From positions 1 through 15,582 of the forward strand of contig NZ_JAIOSW010000401.1 of NCBI RefSeq assembly GCF_021107415.1: DNA of 15,582 nucleotides, given 5' to 3'. A program made the translations under genes and the position numbers. Each line of letters opens with the position of its first letter. Position 1 is the first letter of the stretch. A model generated the notes under the pieces. It saw nothing but the letters and a program-made list of their open reading frames with translations. It was not told the origin of the DNA and did no database searches. This DNA comes from Desulfobacula sp. GTDB lineage: Bacteria; Desulfobacterota; Desulfobacteria; Desulfobacterales; Desulfobacteraceae. This document shows, piece after piece, positions 11,516 to 15,582 of this stretch.

Positions 11516-13933
11516 TTAAGCAAGACAGCAATCTTTATATTTCTTTCCGCTTCCACAAGGGCAAATATGATTTCTACCAATTTTTCCAACTTTTAGTGCT
11601 TGCCTAATCCGGTTTTGGGTTAAATTTTTGGCGTCTTTTTGTATTCGTATATAATCTTTTGGTTTTAAGTCGCTTAATTTACAAAGAGAGACCTTTACAT
11701 CTTCTAACTCTAAAGTCGAGGATAGATATATTTCAATCAAGAGCCTTTCTTGTTGTCCTGCGATAATAGTTGTCGCAAGCACGTGTTCGATAATATTAAA
11801 CGCAGGATCAAAATCAATACCGTTAATATGACATAGGGTGGTGTTATCAACATTACCAATTAGTGAAAATGGTAGCGGACGTCCATGCCCTTTTGTTCTT
11901 GTTGCAATAGTTAGAATAGAGTCAAGGTATTCCTTTCTGCCTATATTATCCATGTTCAACAAGGCGCTAACTGCACGAGCTTCATAACTTCTTCGTTTCA
12001 TAGCCATGCGGTCTATGATTTGCCACATTAGCGTGGGCATCTCCTGTTTAGGCGGGGGAACCATGCTTTCAACTAATGATTTCGAATAAAATTCATCGAT
12101 TTCTTTTCTCGCACCTTCCCAAACAATCCTGACGTTTGCTTGATTACCGATCATTTCTTCAGCGTGCTGAACGTAACAATTGTGTTTCAGATACAAAGCT
12201 AAATGATCTAATTCATCTTCAAGATTCATCAAACAAGACCTGTATGCAGTGTTTCGCTGCTCAACAAAGTGGAGAAATTGGAGCGGATTGTTCAATATAT
12301 CTTTATATACAAGCAAATCATCAAGAGAGAGAACCCAGTTGTTCTCCCCAGAAATACCACCTACAATATTTTTTAGATTTTGGGCTTGGGCAGCCAGCTC
12401 TGTGAAATTATCAATTGTTAAGCAGCAGACTGTGATATTTCTGAACTGCTTATGGGATAACTTTGCAATGGGTTGATGTGATTCATCATGTAGACACACA
12501 ATATCATTGGATAAAAGATATTCTTTGAATCTCTGTCCCTGTTCAATAGGGGTTAAAATTAAACTTTTAATAGATGATATGTATGCCGGAAAATCAGTTG
12601 CAGGAGGAGTATAAGTGAACGAGCCAGCCTTAATTTCAATAATAAAAAGGTGGTCCTGATAAATGATTAACCCGTCACATTCGGACCAATTTGTTTTTTT
12701 TTGTTTTCCGGTCTTCCACCGATAATATACTGATTTGTAAAATTTTGCTCCCGGTAGCAAATCCAAAAACAAATCAAACGGTAATTGCTCCGATATATCT
12801 TTTTGTCTTTTGTTCCATAATGTTTTGTAATCCGGTTTCATTCTTCCGATTACTTTTTGCATAGACCTGTATATTTTGTCAGAAAGGGTATAAAGATCAA
12901 AACAGTAATATTTACCTTCAATTTTTATAAAAGGCCTATTCCAGGTTGGTAAAAGATTCAGAGGCCATCCTTTAAATTCACCATCAGCAAAAAAGTCATC
13001 ATTTTCTCCTGGGCACCATGACAGTTCGTCTAATAGTTTTTCAGGAAGAGTGGATACTTTCTGTAAATCAAATAAATCATATCCAAAGAATCTTCCTGCT
13101 TCCTGTTTGAATTTATCCGTTAGCCCAAATTCCTCCATTTTCAGTGCGAAAAATTGGCCTAATTCCATTCCATCAGGTATATTGATTTCCTCAATCGGTC
13201 CCAACCGTTCAAATAACTCAGCATGAAGGGTTTTACATTTATAGCCTGATTTAAAAAGTCCTTCTGTCAAAACCTCACGTATTTTATTCAGTTGAATAAT
13301 AAAATTATTAACGGAAATGGTAAATAATTCTTCAAAGACGTCATTGTGGGGAAGCAATAGCGAACTTAAGAGCGTTGTCATATGGTTTATATGCCGTTCT
13401 CCTTTAACCATACACCAATACATCTGGGCTTTTGTATAAAACTCTTCATATTTATCATCATATCCTCCGGAAACCTTACGTTTTGCTGTTGCACTAATAA
13501 AGTACGGTAAAAGATGAGAATAAATTGCAAATACATGCCCTTTTAATTCCTCCCACTTTTCTTTTGTTAGGTGTTCATATCCTTTATGGGACGGTGGCAC
13601 CGAAACGATCAGGCAATGGCTGTAATCTAACATTTTCATCAATAATACGTCCTCTGATGAAAAATCTGATTCACTTGGCTTGCCTATACTTGCCACAGAA
13701 ATCTTACCAAATGCACATTGCAAAATTTCTAAGGGATAAATTCCTTTTATTATTTTTGATGCGTTTGAAATATGAGAATTTATTATTCCTGAGATTTTTT
13801 CATAATCAGCAGCAGCAATATTGAGAAATTCTGCATGCTGATTTTTTTCAGCTGCACTTATTTGTTTTTTATCAAATTTAACCAGCGGCTTTTTTGTGTG
13901 TTTAATCCTTTTTTTTCTGTTTTTTTTGCCCAT
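11516..13933 (-). CDS. Large PD-(D/E)XK nuclease with C-terminal SEC-C zinc motif
   Basis: 805 aa, soluble. A very basic N-terminus (GKKNRKKRIKHTKKPLVKF) could bind nucleic acid. Residues 330-440 hold a nuclease-like core: 'PFIKIEGKYYCFDLYTL', then 'NWSECDGLIIYQDHLFIIEIKAG', in which E418/D420 and E433-I-K435 form a D-(x)12-ExK catalytic signature of restriction-like nucleases (NERD- or Cap4-like arrangement). The remaining 300 residues are helical and unfamiliar. The last 20 residues, 'GRNHICPCGSGKKYKDCCLA', are a SEC-C zinc motif (C791, C793, C802, C803). Starts 13 bp after the stop of the broken small membrane-protein gene, in the same cassette, so the two were probably one operon. A ribosome-binding site is not obvious. 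A defence role is inferred from motifs and location. Confidence 0.85.
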   Translation of the reverse strand: MGKKNRKKRIKHTKKPLVKFDKKQISAAEKNQHAEFLNIAAADYEKISGIINSHISNASKIIKGIYPLEILQCAFGKISVASIGKPSESDFSSEDVLLMKMLDYSHCLIVSVPPSHKGYEHLTKEKWEELKGHVFAIYSHLLPYFISATAKRKVSGGYDDKYEEFYTKAQMYWCMVKGERHINHMTTLLSSLLLPHNDVFEELFTISVNNFIIQLNKIREVLTEGLFKSGYKCKTLHAELFERLGPIEEINIPDGMELGQFFALKMEEFGLTDKFKQEAGRFFGYDLFDLQKVSTLPEKLLDELSWCPGENDDFFADGEFKGWPLNLLPTWNRPFIKIEGKYYCFDLYTLSDKIYRSMQKVIGRMKPDYKTLWNKRQKDISEQLPFDLFLDLLPGAKFYKSVYYRWKTGKQKKTNWSECDGLIIYQDHLFIIEIKAGSFTYTPPATDFPAYISSIKSLILTPIEQGQRFKEYLLSNDIVCLHDESHQPIAKLSHKQFRNITVCCLTIDNFTELAAQAQNLKNIVGGISGENNWVLSLDDLLVYKDILNNPLQFLHFVEQRNTAYRSCLMNLEDELDHLALYLKHNCYVQHAEEMIGNQANVRIVWEGARKEIDEFYSKSLVESMVPPPKQEMPTLMWQIIDRMAMKRRSYEARAVSALLNMDNIGRKEYLDSILTIATRTKGHGRPLPFSLIGNVDNTTLCHINGIDFDPAFNIIEHVLATTIIAGQQERLLIEIYLSSTLELEDVKVSLCKLSDLKPKDYIRIQKDAKNLTQNRIRQALKVGKIGRNHICPCGSGKKYKDCCLA

Positions 13934-13946
13934 AATGATTTTCGTT

Positions 13947-14271
13947 TCAATTATTTATTAAATTAAAAGCTGATACACAAACAGCAATGATTGCGACGAA
14001 ACAAGCAACTATTGAGCATATCATGGATATTTTTGCAGAGGAGGCTGACTTAACTGCAGCTTCTGCCGTTTGAACTGGTTTTCTGTTATTTTTTGAGATT
14101 CGGTCCTTAGTTTTAATAATTGGCATATCCGAGCTTCATGTTGAGATTCATTAACAAAGCTACGAACTCTTTGCTCTGCAGTTAAATCTCCACACCATAG
14201 TCTTCATTAAATTTTTTTAGTTCCTTTGGACTTAACTTTTGGAGTGCTTTTTCGTATTCTTGTATATTCAT
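13947..14271 (-). pseudogene. Small membrane-protein gene broken by two frameshifts
   Basis: Three overlapping minus-strand frames read as one protein of about 108 residues. Part 1 (14182-14271) starts with ATG 14271 after CAGGAAAAA and gives MNIQEYEKALQKLSPKELKK plus FNEDYG. Part 2 (to 14021) gives LTAEQRVRSFVNESQHEARI, then CQLLKLRTESQKITENQ. Part 3 (13947-14126) gives VQTAEAAVKSASSAK and a single membrane helix (ISMICSIVACFVAIIAVCVS). Removing a duplicated GT near 14196 and adding one base near 14077 restores continuity. The layout (acidic helical N-terminus, alanine-rich linker, C-terminal membrane anchor) resembles small proteins seen in other cassettes, from memory. ATG lies ~11 bp after the R' box of attC J. 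Part 3 alone is a 59-aa frame with its own ATG 14126 and could still be expressed. Confidence 0.65.
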
Positions 14272-14281
14272 TTTTTCCTGT

Positions 14282-14332
14282 TACTAACCACCAACATCAC
14301 CGGTGAAATCCGGTGCATGTTGCATGTTGAAA
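14282..14332 (-). other. attC recombination site J
   Basis: Arms AACATCACCGG (14293-14303) and CCGGTGCATGTT (14310-14321) identical to attC C, with one extrahelical base. The outer boxes on the minus strand are TTTCAAC (R'') and GTTAGTA (R'). CTAAC on the plus 5' side pairs with GTTGA after unpaired spacers. Confidence 0.87.
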
Positions 14333-14337
14333 TTTAA

Positions 14338-14360
14338 GGACAATAATCAAAGTTTGACCC
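14338..14360 (-). repeat. Conserved cassette-tail block, copy 3
   Basis: Minus strand GGGTCAAACTTTGATTATTG, then CCTTAAATTTCAAC into R'' of attC J. It lies about 57 bp after the stop of the TIR gene. Confidence 0.7.
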
Positions 14361-14416
14361 TCCACCCTGATTTCACGGCTGTTTGCGAAATCCAATGGAA
14401 TGATTTGTTAGCATTT

Positions 14417-15430
14417 TTATATTTTATTTAATGATCTTTTTAGCATATAAGGAAGTTCTCTAATCATCATATATTGTTCTTTGTCAGGCATCACCATTTC
14501 TCTCATAACTGGATGTTCAAATGAAAATTCAACCATTTCCATAAAATCATTTACTACCTCATCTTTTAGCTTAATAGTTTTATTGCTTTTTAGTGTGGCA
14601 ATAACTTCCATCCCTGCTTCGTACAACCATGGGAAATCTTCACGAAAGAAGCTAATAGCTATTTGAAATGCTATGTATTTATTTTTGAACCTTGACGAAA
14701 CATCAAACAACTCCTCAATCATGCGTGGGTGAAACCTTTTTCGTTTTTTATTGTTCAAATAACGTTCTTCCTTCATTCTTGACATCAACATTTGTAGATG
14801 GTCATTTACTGCGGCAATTTGTTTTGATAGGGCGTTTTCTGGATTACGAAGCAATTTTTGATTTAATCTTGTTAAATCCAGTATTTCTTCTAAAATATCA
14901 TTGTTTCCAATTGAGTGAGTGTTGCCGGATTCATCTGTGATAGTTTCCTGGTAATCTTTAAGTTTATTTAACTCTTCTTCAAGTGTTGGCCACCAAACAG
15001 TAAATGCCTTTTCCAATCGATCGCCTGTTAGCTGATCTTCACCACAAGCCTTGTTAAGAGTTTTGGTAAGTTTATAAACATCATCTTTATCAAAAATAGT
15101 TGATTGAAACTGCAATATTGGCCCATCAACCTCTGATCTCTTAATGTCAAACAGGAATGGACTAACAAATGATTTGTCCATAGTTTTTGAAAGTGCACCA
15201 GCTTCAAATGTAAGCCATGGTGCATTTAGGTTTTCTTTTGTTACGCATAGAATTCCAAAAGTTGAATCTTCTAATTCTTTTGCGATGTCAGTGCTCCATC
15301 TCGTCCCTTTGTCGATATCCTCAGACGACACATAAGGTTCGAGAGATTGTATTACAGAAGGAAACCAATCACGAAATACCACTGCTACTTTATGACTTTT
15401 CTCGCCTGACCAGCTTAAAAATACTTTCAT
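14417..15430 (-). CDS. TIR-domain effector protein
   Basis: 337 aa from ATG 15430; GGAGG seven bases upstream decides this start over an in-frame one 51 bp earlier. Residues 1-150 are a TIR domain of the TIR_2/DUF1863 type: 'MKVFLSWSGEKSHKVAVVFRDW' (strand A), 'EDIDKGTRWSTDIAKELEDSTFGILCVTKENLNAPWLTFEAGAL' with Glu76 in 'FEAGAL' at the position of the NAD-hydrolase catalytic glutamate, then 'PFLFDIKRSEVDGPILQFQ'. Bacterial TIR proteins cleave NAD+ or make NAD-derived signals during phage defence. Residues ~150-337 are helical without a known domain, including a basic stretch (LNNKKRKRFHPRMIEELFD). No partner gene adjoins it inside the cassette; a sensor might be the C-terminal half itself. 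Substrate and trigger unknown. Confidence 0.88.
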   Translation of the reverse strand: MKVFLSWSGEKSHKVAVVFRDWFPSVIQSLEPYVSSEDIDKGTRWSTDIAKELEDSTFGILCVTKENLNAPWLTFEAGALSKTMDKSFVSPFLFDIKRSEVDGPILQFQSTIFDKDDVYKLTKTLNKACGEDQLTGDRLEKAFTVWWPTLEEELNKLKDYQETITDESGNTHSIGNNDILEEILDLTRLNQKLLRNPENALSKQIAAVNDHLQMLMSRMKEERYLNNKKRKRFHPRMIEELFDVSSRFKNKYIAFQIAISFFREDFPWLYEAGMEVIATLKSNKTIKLKDEVVNDFMEMVEFSFEHPVMREMVMPDKEQYMMIRELPYMLKRSLNKI

Positions 15431-15513
15431 AAAAAGGCCTCCAATTGAAAATTTGCTATATGGTTGTTGTGTTGTGAACAAGTAGTTGAGCAGACCTTGA
15501 TATCATTCACAGA

Positions 15514-15547
15514 TATCCTTACTTGACAGGAGTATCAATGTCAAGTA
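15514..15547 (-). promoter_or_regulatory. Promoter-like site with a 9-bp inverted repeat upstream of the TIR gene
   Basis: A perfect inverted repeat TACTTGACA (15520-15528), 10-nt spacer, TGTCAAGTA (15539-15547). On the minus strand the distal arm supplies a consensus -35 TTGACA, followed after 17 bp by TAAGGA as a weak -10. It is about 85 bp upstream of the start codon. A repressor or activator dimer could bind the repeat; this is inferred. Confidence 0.5.
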
Positions 15548-15582
15548 TATAAAAATCTAACTGGATAACATTACAAATATTA

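Noticed and set aside
14021..14200. Programmed -1 frameshifting in the small membrane-protein gene
   Set aside because: No classical X-XXY-YYZ slippery heptamer lies at either junction, and two successive shifts in a ~108-residue gene would be required. Indels explain it more simply.
1..15582. CRISPR array, tRNA or rRNA genes
   Set aside because: The repeated elements are single hairpins between genes at irregular distances of 1-3 kb, not short repeats with regular spacers. No tRNA-like cloverleaf or rRNA sequence was recognised.

Overview
The window reads as a stretch of a chromosomal (sedentary-type) integron gene-cassette array. Every convincing gene lies on the minus strand. Between most genes sit 47-93 bp imperfect inverted repeats with the architecture of attC sites: outer R boxes (RYYYAAC / GTTRRRY-like), an unpaired spacer, an inner L stem and an extrahelical base. 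That base always lies on the plus-strand 3' arm, so cassettes run right to left, in the same direction as the genes. No integrase gene or attI site is in the window; the platform would be expected to the right of position 15582. The DNA is AT-rich with short intergenic gaps. Cassette tails of the 'GGGTCAAAC' type and the cassette content are compatible with a Desulfobacterota-like or other environmental Gram-negative host, but I cannot fix the taxonomy from the sequence.

Layout in transcription order, from right to left. (1) A TIR-domain effector (14417-15430). (2) A broken small membrane-protein gene (13947-14271) followed 13 bp later by a large PD-(D/E)XK nuclease with a C-terminal SEC-C zinc motif (11516-13933). 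(3) A restriction-like nuclease joined to what looks like a ubiquitin-like beta-grasp domain (10413-11399). (4) A frameshifted unknown gene of higher GC (9533-10299). (5) A tyrosine-recombinase C-terminal remnant, then a truncated DUF4062 frame overlapping an FRG-like C-terminal frame (8620-9388). (6) A trypsin-like protease (7857-8564). (7) A three-gene operon: a HEPN-like protein and two unknowns (5755-7779). (8) A DUF429 RNase-H-fold protein (4881-5651). (9) An N-terminal PIN-like fragment, then a Phd/ParE-type toxin-antitoxin pair with its own promoter (3965-4774). (10) A long acidic coiled-coil protein (2664-3659). (11) A 244-aa unknown with a CPNC motif (1525-2259). (12) A DUF4145-like N-terminal protein running into an out-of-frame second segment (899-1451). 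(13) A second toxin-antitoxin pair of StbDE/RelE type with promoter and paired operators (204-732).

The content is dominated by effector-type modules: TIR, several nucleases, a HEPN candidate, a protease, DUF4062/FRG and two toxin-antitoxin pairs. This agrees with the view that sedentary integrons store defence and stabilisation genes. The toxin-antitoxin cassettes carry their own promoters and probably stabilise the array. Four genes show apparent frameshifts and several are fragments, so the array is either decaying or the assembly contains indel errors.

The least familiar items are the nuclease-ubiquitin-like fusion, the three-gene HEPN cassette, the small membrane protein paired with the SEC-C nuclease, and a conserved block between stop codon and attC shared by cassettes with otherwise different attC sites.
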